DNA of 64,000 nt from Rhodoblastus sp963704565 (GTDB lineage: Bacteria; Pseudomonadota; Alphaproteobacteria; Rhizobiales; Beijerinckiaceae): NCBI GenBank assembly GCA_963704565.1, contig OY969917.1, forward strand, positions 62,001 through 126,000, in the 5' to 3' direction. This document shows, one piece after another, positions 20,001-28,356 of the stretch. The notes below the pieces were generated by a model, which saw only the letters and a program-made list of their open reading frames with translations, made no database searches and had not been told where the DNA came from. Position 1 is the stretch's first letter. Each line of letters opens with the position of its first letter. A program made the position numbers and the translations under genes.

Positions 20001-20240
20001 TCAGCTCTTCTTGCACTTGCTCATGAACTCCTTGCGCGGCTTGCCGTGCAGCTTCTGGGTGTCGGCCTGCTTCGAGCAGTCGAGCGATTTCGCGCTGCGC
20101 GGCTTGGCGCTTTTCATCGCGGCGGCGGGGGCAGGCGCCGTGGCGGCCGGAGCCGCGGGAGCGGCGGCCGGAGTCTGGGCGTAAGCCGTGCCGGCAAAGG
20201 CGAGGAAGGAAAGGACGGCGAGGGAATTGACAAGCTTCAT
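20001..20240 (-). CDS. PsiF-like small periplasmic protein
   Basis: 79 residues from ATG 20240. Signal peptide MKLVNSLAVLSFLAFAGTAYA, an Ala/Pro-rich spacer, then one PsiF-type repeat: CSKQADTQKLHGKPRKEF followed by MSKCKKS with two Cys. The PsiF family was named from a phosphate-starvation-inducible E. coli gene; its function is unknown. E. coli PsiF carries two such repeats, this one only one. Monocistronic. Confidence 0.75.
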   Translation of the reverse strand: MKLVNSLAVLSFLAFAGTAYAQTPAAAPAAPAATAPAPAAAMKSAKPRSAKSLDCSKQADTQKLHGKPRKEFMSKCKKS

Positions 20241-20399
20241 GATTGGCCTCCGGAACTTTATCCGATGGAATTGGGCGACCAACAATTCCGCCGCCGCCGA
20301 GGTCATGTTAGCGCTGAATTTCGCTCGTGTCTCCTAGGGAAAGAAAGCGAGCAAGCCCGGCCCGCCCGGCAGGCGAAACGGCTGCGAAAACAACGGCCG

Positions 20400-20921
20400 T
20401 CAGCTCAGCGGAGCGAAACGCCGCCGTGGCGCCGCCGCCTCCCACCAGGCCAAGGCGGCCTCAAACGCGCAGGGCAGGGTCTCGGCGCAGTCGCCGGAAA
20501 AGGCGCGCCAGCCCGCCGCCCATTTGGCGGAAACCGCGATCAGCGTCGGAATTTCGGCGAGGGACGCGGCGCCGATCTCGTTCAGAAAGCCGCCGCCTTC
20601 CGCTTCGACCCGGCCGAAACGGCTGACCAGCAGCAGGTCCGGCGCGGCGTCCAGGCTTTGCGCGAGCAGGCCGGCGGCCTCGGCCAAAGCGGCCGTGTCC
20701 AGCCGGCAGCCTTCGGCGCAGGCGCCAAGGTTCTGCATCAGGTCGATGCGCTTTCCGCTGTCGATATGGGTGACGAAGACCGATTCGCCGCACGGCTCCT
20801 GCAACAGCCCGCCGACGCGAAAGCCCTTTTCCGCGACCATATTCCGCAAACGGGCGAAAAGCGCGTCGATCGGCTCGCCATCCTCGAAGATGATCGCCGC
20901 CAGCTTCGGGCGGAGGCTCAT
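20400..20921 (-). CDS. DUF2478-like protein, probable NTPase fold
   Basis: 173 residues, soluble. LAAIIFEDGEPIDALFARL at the start and VGGLLQEPCGESVFVTHIDSG, then LMQNLGACAEGCRLD and DLLLVSRFGRVEAEGGGF match what I know of DUF2478, a family often next to molybdenum-related genes. Its fold is related to P-loop NTPases of the THEP1 kind but no intact Walker A is visible here. Last gene of an operon with mobA and a 69-residue ORF, all joined by ATGA overlaps, which suggests a role in molybdenum cofactor use. Confidence 0.65.
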   Translation of the reverse strand: MSLRPKLAAIIFEDGEPIDALFARLRNMVAEKGFRVGGLLQEPCGESVFVTHIDSGKRIDLMQNLGACAEGCRLDTAALAEAAGLLAQSLDAAPDLLLVSRFGRVEAEGGGFLNEIGAASLAEIPTLIAVSAKWAAGWRAFSGDCAETLPCAFEAALAWWEAAAPRRRFAPLS

Positions 20922-21127
20922 GCGCTTGCCTTTCGAATGAAGAACATCAGCCGATCCGCGCTGCTGTCCCGATCGTCCAATATGACACGGATCGAGCGCG
21001 CAATCTTCCTCCCCGCGCCATGCAAGACAAGGCGGCGTACCGCGTCTGAATCACTGTTCTTTCCGACACGAACGGTCTGAGCAGCCCGGTCAGGGCGTCC
21101 AGATTTCCGTCGGTCGGGGGCGCTCAT
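20918..21127 (-). CDS. Small ORF coupled between mobA and the DUF2478-like gene
   Basis: 69 residues (MSAPDRRKSGRPDRAAQ at the start, FFIRKASA at the end). Both ends use 4-base ATGA overlaps: its start with the mobA stop (21124-21127) and its stop with the start of the next gene (20918-20921). That exact fit in a 200-base gap argues for real translation. The product is basic with one LVLHGAGRKIARSIRVIL stretch; no family recognised. It could be only a translational bridge. Confidence 0.5.
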   Translation of the reverse strand: MSAPDRRKSGRPDRAAQTVRVGKNSDSDAVRRLVLHGAGRKIARSIRVILDDRDSSADRLMFFIRKASA

Positions 21128-21765
21128 TCGCCTTTCGTCCGCAACAAAGCTTCCGCGCGGGCGAAATCGTCCGGCGTGTTGATGTTGAAAAAGGGATCGC
21201 AGGGCGTCGCGGGCCATTCGACCAAAGCCATGTCGCGGCCGCGCTGGAACTGGCCGACGGCGCGGACGCCCTCTTCCAGCAAGGCCCGGCGCAGCGCCGC
21301 GCGCAGGCCGAGCGGCCAGAGCGCGACGACCGAATGGGTTCGCCCGCCCGAACCGGCGCAGGCGAGGCCGGATGCGCTCTGGCGGGAAGCCGCCCGCAGG
21401 CGCGAGGCGAGATCGTCCGGCAGGAACGGGCAATCGCAGGGCAGGCTGAGCACGAAGGCGGCGCCCGGACAATGTTCGGCGGCGAAATCCAGCCCGCCCA
21501 GCACGCCGGCGAGCGGCCCCAGCCGGCCGGGGGCCGCGTCGATCGCGATCGGCAGACCGAGGTCGGCGAAAGGCGCCAGGGTTTCCGGCGCGCCGTCATG
21601 AAGATTGAGCGCGACCGCGCCGCACTGCGCCCGCGCCTTTTCGACCACAAGGTCGATCAACCGCCGGCCGCCGAGGCGCAGCAGCGGCTTGGCGCCGCCC
21701 TCCATGCGCCGCGCGAGTCCGCCGGCGAGGACCAGGGCGAGAATATCTCGGGTCTTTTCACTCAT
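21124..21765 (-). CDS. mobA: Molybdenum cofactor guanylyltransferase MobA
   Basis: 213 residues from ATG 21765. The nucleotidyltransferase signature LAGGLARRMEGGAKPLL, the Mg2+ Asp in LSLPCDCPFL, and the C-terminal FFNINTPDDF are all present. MobA adds GMP to molybdopterin to give the bis-MGD cofactor of DMSO-reductase-family enzymes. In the E. coli motif LAGGxxxRMGGxDK the Asp is replaced here by Ala (GGAK). First gene of a three-gene operon. The frame is open 30 codons further up. Confidence 0.85.
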   Translation of the reverse strand: MSEKTRDILALVLAGGLARRMEGGAKPLLRLGGRRLIDLVVEKARAQCGAVALNLHDGAPETLAPFADLGLPIAIDAAPGRLGPLAGVLGGLDFAAEHCPGAAFVLSLPCDCPFLPDDLASRLRAASRQSASGLACAGSGGRTHSVVALWPLGLRAALRRALLEEGVRAVGQFQRGRDMALVEWPATPCDPFFNINTPDDFARAEALLRTKGE

Positions 21766-21907
21766 GGGCGCACGAGTCCCGCTCATTCCGTTCAGCGCGC
21801 GAACCCATCGCGCGCCGGTTCGGCCGCGCCGATCTATTTCAATTCCGACGCACAAAGTCTATTCATGTCGACTTGCCGCATGGACGCCATTTCAGAAGGG
21901 CGAGAAA

Positions 21908-22435
21908 GTGAAGTCAATTCGCTCGCGCGGGATCGCCGCTCTCCTTTGCCTGCCATTTTGCGCGTTTTCGCCCCGGGCGGCGCAGGCTTTCCATATCGAC
22001 GGCTTCTGGAGCGGCATGTCCTCGCAGCAATTCGCCTTTGTGGCTTCCGCTCAAGGCTTGATGGCGCAGCCGGGCGAGCCTGGATATTTTTATCTCAGCG
22101 CCGCCAATCCGCCGCGCCTGCTGAGCAGGGTCGGTTTTTGCGGAGACCTGCTGGTTTCCTATAGCCGCAATATTCAGTCCGACTCCGATTATGCGCGTGT
22201 CCTGGCGGGCATTTTCAGCGTCTTTGGCCTGCCGAGGAAAATGCAGTTCAGCGGCGACGTCGAACCGGGCATTGCCGCCGGCGCTTTCCGCGCCACGGGA
22301 TCGACCCTGTGGGCGAAAGACGCGGACGCCGTCTGGATGGATTCCAATTTCGACTGGCGTCTCTATCAGGGCCAATTGTTTCGCCAGCAGCCCGCCAGCG
22401 TCAAATTCGAGACCCTCAATCCCTGCAACAATTGA
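21908..22435 (+). CDS. Hypothetical secreted protein
   Basis: 175 residues from GTG 21908, chosen because it follows an AGAAGGGCGAG ribosome site and begins directly with a signal peptide (IAALLCLPFCAFSPRAAQA, cleavage before FHIDGFW). The frame is open for ~100 codons upstream, antisense to mobA, which I take as shadow. The mature part has two Cys (GFCGDLL and NPCNN) that could pair. No family recognised. It diverges from the mobA operon and precedes the methionine operon. Confidence 0.6.
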   Translation: MKSIRSRGIAALLCLPFCAFSPRAAQAFHIDGFWSGMSSQQFAFVASAQGLMAQPGEPGYFYLSAANPPRLLSRVGFCGDLLVSYSRNIQSDSDYARVLAGIFSVFGLPRKMQFSGDVEPGIAAGAFRATGSTLWAKDADAVWMDSNFDWRLYQGQLFRQQPASVKFETLNPCNN

Positions 22436-22464
22436 GATTGTCGCGCCGCATTCCGGCGACGGGA

Positions 22465-22503
22465 TTGCACGACGCGCAAATCACGTATAAAGATATGTTT
22501 ATA
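22465..22503 (+). promoter_or_regulatory. Promoter and operator of the arsR-metF-metH operon
   Basis: TATAAA-GATATG-TTTATA (22486-22503) is an AT-rich near-palindrome in GC-rich DNA, of the type bound by winged-helix ArsR regulators of S-adenosyl-homocysteine/methionine metabolism. TTGCAC (22465-22470) and TATAAA (22486-22491) could be -35 and -10, though the spacer is 15. The site covers an ATG at 22495, which makes the downstream ATG at 22519 the better start. Confidence 0.7.
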
Positions 22504-22518
22504 TCCTTCTGGACAAAA

Positions 22519-23505
22519 ATGAACGAAACCTCCGCCTCCCTGCGTGACGCCCTCGCCTGGCTCGCCGCCCTTGGCGAGGAATCGCGCCTGCGTCTTTACG
22601 CGCTGCTGGCCGAGGGCGAACTGGCGGTCGGCGAACTGGTGACGATCCTCGGCCAGTCGCAGCCGCGTGTGTCGCGTCATCTCAAGCTCCTGCTCGAAGC
22701 CGGTCTGGTCGAACGGCGGCGCGAAGGCGCCTGGGCTTTTTTTCACGCGCCGGAAAAGGGCGCGGCGGCGACGCTGGCGCACGCCATATTGGGGCGGCTC
22801 GACCCGAGCGACCCGGTCTTCGCCGCCGACCGCGAAAGGCTCGCCGAAACCCGCGCCGCCCGCGCCGCGCGGGCGCAGAAATATTTCGCCGATCATGCGC
22901 CGGTCTGGGACGAGACCCGGCGCCTGCACGCGCCGGAAGCCGAGGTCGAAGCCGCCATTCTCGCCGCTGCGCTCGACGGCGCGCCGAAGGTTCGCCGCCT
23001 GCTCGACATCGGCTGCGGCGCCGGCCGGATGCTGGAGCTGCTGGCGCCCCACGCGGAAAGCGCGATCGGGATCGATCTTTCCGCCGCCATGCTGGGCGTG
23101 GCGCGGGCGCGGCTCGAACTTGCCGGCCTGCGCCAGGTGCAATTGCGCCAGGGCGACATTTACGCGCTTCCGGTGGAGCGCGGCTCGGTCGATCTCGCCG
23201 TGGTGCATCAGGTTCTGCATTATCTCGACAATCCCGCCCGCGCCTTGCGCGAGGCGGCGCTGACGCTGGCCCCCGGCGGCCGGCTGATCGTGGTCGATTT
23301 CGCGCCGCATCAGCTCGAAATGCTGCGCGAGAAGCATGAGCACCGCCGCCTCGGTTTTACCGCGCGGGAGGTTGACGACTATCTGAAACAGGCGGGGCTG
23401 AAGCCCTGCCTCCATCGCGATCTCGCGCCGGGCGACGCCGCCGGCGAGCAAAAACTTACCGTTTCCCTTTGGCTCGCACGCGACAAGCGCGCGGGCGCCG
23501 ATTGA
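22519..23505 (+). CDS. ArsR-family regulator fused to a SAM-dependent methyltransferase
   Basis: 328 residues from ATG 22519 (MNETSASLRDALAWLAALGE). Residues ~10-90 form an ArsR winged helix (SRLRLYALLAEGELAVGEL, QSQPRVSRHLKLLLEAGLVERRR). Residues ~135-300 are a class-I methyltransferase with motif I LLDIGCGAGRMLELL. No metal-binding Cys pair is seen, so sensing is probably through the methyltransferase domain binding SAM or SAH (inference from the family). It heads the operon with metF and metH and has a palindromic operator at its own promoter, fitting feedback control of methyl-group metabolism. An alternative start at 22495 lies inside the operator. Confidence 0.88.
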   Translation: MNETSASLRDALAWLAALGEESRLRLYALLAEGELAVGELVTILGQSQPRVSRHLKLLLEAGLVERRREGAWAFFHAPEKGAAATLAHAILGRLDPSDPVFAADRERLAETRAARAARAQKYFADHAPVWDETRRLHAPEAEVEAAILAAALDGAPKVRRLLDIGCGAGRMLELLAPHAESAIGIDLSAAMLGVARARLELAGLRQVQLRQGDIYALPVERGSVDLAVVHQVLHYLDNPARALREAALTLAPGGRLIVVDFAPHQLEMLREKHEHRRLGFTAREVDDYLKQAGLKPCLHRDLAPGDAAGEQKLTVSLWLARDKRAGAD

Positions 23506-23514
23506 GAGTTGGAC

Positions 23515-24399
23515 ATGCAGGAGCAGAGGCGCAGCCGCCGCCACCATAAGCCGATCGACGTGTCGTTCGAATTCTTCCCGCCCAAGACGCCGGAAATGGA
23601 AAAGTCCTTGTGGGAGGCGATCTCGCGCCTCGCGCCGCTTCATCCGAAGTTCGTCTCGGTCACCTATGGCGCCGGCGGTTCGACCCGCGAGCGCACCCAC
23701 GCCACGGTCGCGCGCATCCTGAACGAGACCGACATCAAGCCCGCCGCCCATCTCACCTGCGTCGGCGCGACGCGCGCGGAAGTGGACGAGGTCGCGCGCG
23801 CCTATTGGGACGTGGGCGTGCGCCATATCGTGGCTCTGCGCGGCGACCCGCAAGCGGGGCTCGGCGGCGACTATGCGCCGACGCCCGGCGGCTACGCTCA
23901 TTCGACCGATCTCGTCGCCGGCCTGCGCGCCATCGGCGATTTCGAAATCTCGGTCTCGGCCTATCCCGAAAAACATCCTGAGAGCAAAAGTTTCGAGCAG
24001 GACATCGACGTGCTCAAGCGCAAGATCAACTCTGGCGCGACGCGCGCGATCACGCAGTTTTTCTTCGACAACGACATCTATTTCCGCTTTCTCGACCGCG
24101 TGCGCGCGGCGGGGATCGCCATCCCCATCGTGCCCGGCGTGACGGCGGTGCAGAACTTCAAACAGACCGCCAATTTCGCCAGGAGAGCGGGGGCGAGCGT
24201 GCCGGACTGGCTCGCCGAGCGGTTCGAGGGGCTCGACGACGACCCGGCCACCCGCCGCCTGATCGCGGCGGCGGTGGCCGCGGAACAGGTTTTCGATCTG
24301 CTCGACCGCGGCGTCGATCAGTTCCATTTCTACACGATGAACCGCGCCGACCTGGTCTATGCGGTTTGTCATCTGCTGGGAGTCAGAGCCAGCGCCTGA
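23515..24399 (+). CDS. metF: Methylenetetrahydrofolate reductase
   Basis: 294 residues, usual for bacterial MetF. VSFEFFPPKTPEME at the start carries the catalytic Glu; SVTYGAGGSTRE and HIVALRGDP are FAD/folate-site motifs of the TIM barrel. It reduces 5,10-methylene-THF to 5-methyl-THF with NADH, feeding the MetH reaction encoded next. ATG 23515 stands 9 bases after the regulator's stop; a TTG two codons earlier is possible. It is separated from metH by a long inverted repeat. Confidence 0.96.
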   Translation: MQEQRRSRRHHKPIDVSFEFFPPKTPEMEKSLWEAISRLAPLHPKFVSVTYGAGGSTRERTHATVARILNETDIKPAAHLTCVGATRAEVDEVARAYWDVGVRHIVALRGDPQAGLGGDYAPTPGGYAHSTDLVAGLRAIGDFEISVSAYPEKHPESKSFEQDIDVLKRKINSGATRAITQFFFDNDIYFRFLDRVRAAGIAIPIVPGVTAVQNFKQTANFARRAGASVPDWLAERFEGLDDDPATRRLIAAAVAAEQVFDLLDRGVDQFHFYTMNRADLVYAVCHLLGVRASA

Positions 24400-24400
24400 C

Positions 24401-24555
24401 TCCCTCTCCCCGCAAGGCGGGGAGAGGGTTGGGGTGAGGGGCCGGGTGATTGGCCCCGATGCCGATCGCGCCCGCGAGTCGCACTGAACGTCGACATTGC
24501 AGCCCGCCCCCCCAGCCCCTCACCCCAACCCTCTCCCCGTAAACGGGGAGAGGGG
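24401..24555. repeat. Long inverted-repeat element between metF and metH
   Basis: A terminal hairpin CCCTCTCCCCgcaaggcGGGGAGAGGG is followed by TTGGGGTGAGGGGC; about 85 bases later the reverse complement GCCCCTCACCCCAA appears, then a second hairpin CCCTCTCCCCgtaaacGGGGAGAGGG. The whole can fold into one large cruciform. The centre shares GATGCCGATCGCGCC-type sequence with the element at 45745-45935, so they are one family. Confidence 0.85.
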
Positions 24556-24579
24556 GCGAAACTGACGCAGGACTTTGAT

Positions 24580-27500
24580 ATGACCACGCAAAATCGCTTT
24601 GGCGGCAAGACGGTTCTCGAAGCTCTCAATGAAGCCGCGCGGGAAAGAATTCTCGTGCTCGACGGCGCCATGGGCACGATGATCCAGCAGCGCAGATTCA
24701 CCGAAAGCGATTTTCGGGGAACGCGCTTCGCCGATTGGCCGCGCGACCTGCGCGGCAATAACGACCTGCTGATCCTCACCCAGCCCGACGCCATCCGCGA
24801 CATCCATCTCGCTTATTTCCAGGCGGGCGCGGACATCGTCGAGACCAACACCTTTTCCTCAACCACCATCGCCCAGGCCGATTACGGCATGGAGGCTTTG
24901 GCGCGCGAGCTGAATGTCGTGGGCGCGCGCCTCGCGGTGGAAGCCGCGACCGAGGCGGAAAAGCGCGACGGCAAGAAGCGCTTCGTCGCCGGCGCCATGG
25001 GGCCGACCAACCGCACCGCCTCGATTTCGCCGGATGTGTCCAATCCCGGCTTCCGCGCCGTGACTTTCGACGAATTGCGCGTCGCCTATCGTGAAGCGGC
25101 CAGCGGCCTGATCGAGGGCGGCGCCGATATCATTCTGGTCGAGACGATTTTCGACACGCTCAACGCCAAGGCGGCTTTGTTCGGCATTGACGAGGCCTTC
25201 GAGGAAGCCGGCGTCAAGTTGCCGATCATGATTTCCGGCACCATCACCGATCTTTCCGGCCGCACCCTGTCCGGCCAGACGCCGACCGCCTTCTGGCATT
25301 CGCTGCGCCATGCCAGGCCCTTTTCCATCGGCCTCAATTGCGCCCTCGGCGCCCGCGAAATGCGCGCCCATATCGCGGAACTTTCGCGCATCGCCGACAC
25401 TTTCGTCTGCGCCTATCCCAACGCCGGCCTGCCCAATGAATTCGGGCTTTACGACGAAAGCCCGGAGGCCATGGCTGATCTGGTCGGCGAATTCGCCGAT
25501 GGCGGCCTGGTCAATATCGTCGGCGGCTGCTGCGGCACCACGCCCGACCATATCGCGGCCATTGCGAAACGGATGGCGGGCGCCAAGCCGCGCGTCGCGC
25601 CGCAGGTCGAGCCGCTGTTGCGCCTCTCCGGGCTGGAGCCGTTCACCCTCACCTCCGACATCAATTTCGTGAATATCGGCGAGCGGGCGAACGTCACCGG
25701 CTCGGCCAAATTCCGCAAATTGATCCAGGCCGGCGATTATGCCGCGGCGCTGGACATCGCCCGCGATCAGGTCGCCAATGGCGCCCAGATCATCGACGTC
25801 AACATGGACGAGGGCCTGCTGGATTCGCAAAAGGTCATGGTCGAGTTTTTGCATCTCGTCGCCGCCGAACCCGACATCGCGCGCGTGCCGGTGATGGTTG
25901 ATTCCTCGAAATTCGAGGTGATCGAGGCCGGCTTGAAATGCCTGCAAGGCAAGGCGGCGGTGAATTCGATTTCGCTGAAAGAGGGCGAGGAAAAATTCGT
26001 CGAACAGGCGAAAATCGTGCGCCGTCATGGCGCCGCGGCGGTGGTCATGGCCTTCGACGAAAAGGGCCAGGCCGACACTTTCCAACGCAAGGTCGAAATT
26101 TCTACACGCGCTTATAAGATCCTGACGGAAAAAGTCGGCTTTCCGCCGGAGGACATCATTTTCGACCCCAATGTCTTCGCGGTGGCGACCGGCATCGAGG
26201 AGCACAATCATTACGGCGTCGATTTCATCGAGGCCACGCGGGAAATCCGCCAGAACCTGCCTTACGCCCATGTCTCCGGCGGCGTGTCGAATCTCTCCTT
26301 CTCGTTTCGCGGCAACGAGCCGGTGCGCGAGGCCATGCACAGCGTGTTTCTTTTTCACGCGATTCAGGCGGGCATGGATATGGGCATCGTCAACGCCGGC
26401 CAGCTCGCGGTTTACGAAAAAATCGATTCCGTTCTGCGCGAGGCCTGCGAGGATGTGGTGCTGGACCGCCGCCCCGACGCCACCGAGCGTTTGCTGGCGG
26501 TCGCCGAACAATATCGCGGCAAGGCCGGCGAAATCCGCGAGAAGGACGCGGCCTGGCGCGAACAGAGTGTCGAGGCGCGGCTGGAATATGCCCTGGTCAA
26601 CGGCGTGACCGATTTCATCGAGACCGACGTCGAGGAAGCGCGGCAAAGGTCGTCGCGCGCGCTCGACGTCATCGAGGGCCCGCTGATGGCGGGCATGAAC
26701 CATGTCGGCGACCTGTTCGGCTCCGGAAAAATGTTCCTGCCGCAGGTGGTGAAATCGGCGCGGGTGATGAAGGCGGCGGTCGCCTATCTCCTGCCTTTTA
26801 TCGAGGCCGACAAGAACGGCGGCCGGTCGAGCGCGGGAAAAATTCTGCTGGCGACGGTGAAGGGCGATGTGCACGACATCGGCAAGAACATCGTCGGGGT
26901 GGTGCTCGCCTGCAACAATTTCGAGATCGTCGATCTCGGCGTGATGGTCCCGGCGCGGCGCATTCTGGACGAGGCGAAAGCCCAGGAGGTCGACATGATC
27001 GGCCTCTCCGGCCTGATCACGCCCTCGCTCGACGAAATGGCCTTTTTCGCCAGCGAGATGCAGCGCGAGGGCCTGAAACTGCCGCTGCTGATCGGCGGCG
27101 CCACCACGTCGCGCGTCCATACGGCGGTGAAGATCGCGCCGAATTATTCCAACGATCAGGCGGTCTATGTCACCGACGCCAGCCGCGCCGTCGGCGTGGC
27201 CCAGGCCTTGATGGGCGCCGAAAACGCCGCCTACAAGGCGAAAGTCCGCGCGGACTACGCCCATGTCGCCGAGGCCCATGCGCGCGCCGAAAGCGACAAG
27301 CGCCGGGTGTCGCTGGCGCAGGCGCGGGCCAATCGGTTCAAGATCGACTGGGCGGATTATACGCCGCCCAAGCCGAGCTTCACCGGCGTGCGCGTTCTGT
27401 CGTCGCAGGATGTGGCCGAACTCATTCCCTATATCGACTGGACGCCCTTCTTCCAGACCTGGGAGCTGAAAGGCCGCTTCCCGAAAATTCTGCAGGACGA

Positions 27501-28281
27501 GAAACAGGGCGAGGCCGCCAAAAGCCTTTTCGAGGACGCGCAGAAAATGCTCAAGCGCATCGTGGACGAGCGCTGGTTCAATCCCAAGGCGGCGATCGGC
27601 TTCTGGCCGGCCAATCGGAAAGGCGACGATATCGCGCTCTATACCGGCGAATCGCGGAGCGAAAAGCTGGCGACGTTCCATAGCTTGCGCCAGCAGCTTG
27701 CGCGTCACGACGGCAAGGCCAATGTCGCTCTGGCCGATTTCGTCGCGCCGGAGGGAGCCAAACCCGATTACATCGGCGCCTTCGTCTGCACCGCCGGGCC
27801 GGAAGAGAACAAGATCGCCGACAGACTGGCGCGGGCCAATGACGATTACGGCTCGATCATGGTCAAGGCGCTCGCCGATCGCATCGCCGAGGCCTTCGCC
27901 GAATATCTGCACGAGCGGGTGCGCAAGGAATTCTGGGGCTATGCGCCCGACGAGGCCTTGAGCGACGAGCAGCGCGTCCTGGAGAATTATCGCGGCATTC
28001 GCCCGGCGCCGGGCTATCCCGCCCAGCCCGACCATACCGAAAAGCAAACGATTTTCGACCTGCTCGCGGCGACGCGCCGCATCGGCGTTTCGCTCACCGA
28101 AAGCTTCGCCATGCTGCCGGGGGCTTCGGTCAGCGGGCTCTATTTCGCCCATCCGCAAGCGCATTATTTCGGCGTCGCCAAGGTCGAGCGCGATCAGGTC
28201 GAGGATTACGCCGCGCGCAAAAACATGAGCGTGGCCGAGGTCGAGCGCTGGCTGGCGCCGGTGCTGAACTACCGGACATGA
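24580..28281 (+). CDS. metH: Cobalamin-dependent methionine synthase
   Basis: 1233 residues, full-length four-module MetH. Homocysteine domain (1-330) with the Zn Cys ligands in NCALG (~253) and GGCCGTTPDH (~316-317); folate domain (about 350-620, RANVTGSAKFRKL); B12 domain (about 650-880) with the lower-ligand motif DVHDIGKN (~763); reactivation domain (900-1233) with RPAPGYPAQPDHTEK binding SAM. It transfers the methyl group of 5-methyl-THF to homocysteine. The family motif usually reads GYPACPDH; Gln replaces Cys here. No cobalamin riboswitch is seen upstream; control is likely through the ArsR operator. Confidence 0.97.
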   Translation: MTTQNRFGGKTVLEALNEAARERILVLDGAMGTMIQQRRFTESDFRGTRFADWPRDLRGNNDLLILTQPDAIRDIHLAYFQAGADIVETNTFSSTTIAQADYGMEALARELNVVGARLAVEAATEAEKRDGKKRFVAGAMGPTNRTASISPDVSNPGFRAVTFDELRVAYREAASGLIEGGADIILVETIFDTLNAKAALFGIDEAFEEAGVKLPIMISGTITDLSGRTLSGQTPTAFWHSLRHARPFSIGLNCALGAREMRAHIAELSRIADTFVCAYPNAGLPNEFGLYDESPEAMADLVGEFADGGLVNIVGGCCGTTPDHIAAIAKRMAGAKPRVAPQVEPLLRLSGLEPFTLTSDINFVNIGERANVTGSAKFRKLIQAGDYAAALDIARDQVANGAQIIDVNMDEGLLDSQKVMVEFLHLVAAEPDIARVPVMVDSSKFEVIEAGLKCLQGKAAVNSISLKEGEEKFVEQAKIVRRHGAAAVVMAFDEKGQADTFQRKVEISTRAYKILTEKVGFPPEDIIFDPNVFAVATGIEEHNHYGVDFIEATREIRQNLPYAHVSGGVSNLSFSFRGNEPVREAMHSVFLFHAIQAGMDMGIVNAGQLAVYEKIDSVLREACEDVVLDRRPDATERLLAVAEQYRGKAGEIREKDAAWREQSVEARLEYALVNGVTDFIETDVEEARQRSSRALDVIEGPLMAGMNHVGDLFGSGKMFLPQVVKSARVMKAAVAYLLPFIEADKNGGRSSAGKILLATVKGDVHDIGKNIVGVVLACNNFEIVDLGVMVPARRILDEAKAQEVDMIGLSGLITPSLDEMAFFASEMQREGLKLPLLIGGATTSRVHTAVKIAPNYSNDQAVYVTDASRAVGVAQALMGAENAAYKAKVRADYAHVAEAHARAESDKRRVSLAQARANRFKIDWADYTPPKPSFTGVRVLSSQDVAELIPYIDWTPFFQTWELKGRFPKILQDEKQGEAAKSLFEDAQKMLKRIVDERWFNPKAAIGFWPANRKGDDIALYTGESRSEKLATFHSLRQQLARHDGKANVALADFVAPEGAKPDYIGAFVCTAGPEENKIADRLARANDDYGSIMVKALADRIAEAFAEYLHERVRKEFWGYAPDEALSDEQRVLENYRGIRPAPGYPAQPDHTEKQTIFDLLAATRRIGVSLTESFAMLPGASVSGLYFAHPQAHYFGVAKVERDQVEDYAARKNMSVAEVERWLAPVLNYRT

Positions 28282-28356
28282 GCCCCTTGCCGGGCGCCTG
28301 TTGCTGTGGCAGTAAAAAGCACAAAAAACAGGCATATCGGCGGGGGGGACGGGGTG

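Noticed and set aside
24400..24579. Cobalamin or SAM riboswitch before metH
   Set aside because: No B12-box or SAM-aptamer core is seen; the structure is explained by the long inverted-repeat element.
24859..28335. A very long open frame antisense to metH (about 1,150 codons)
   Set aside because: GC-rich third positions leave the opposite strand free of stops; the translation is His/Asp/Arg-rich with no motif, and metH is certain. The same holds for long antisense frames over ligA, ettA and ndvB.
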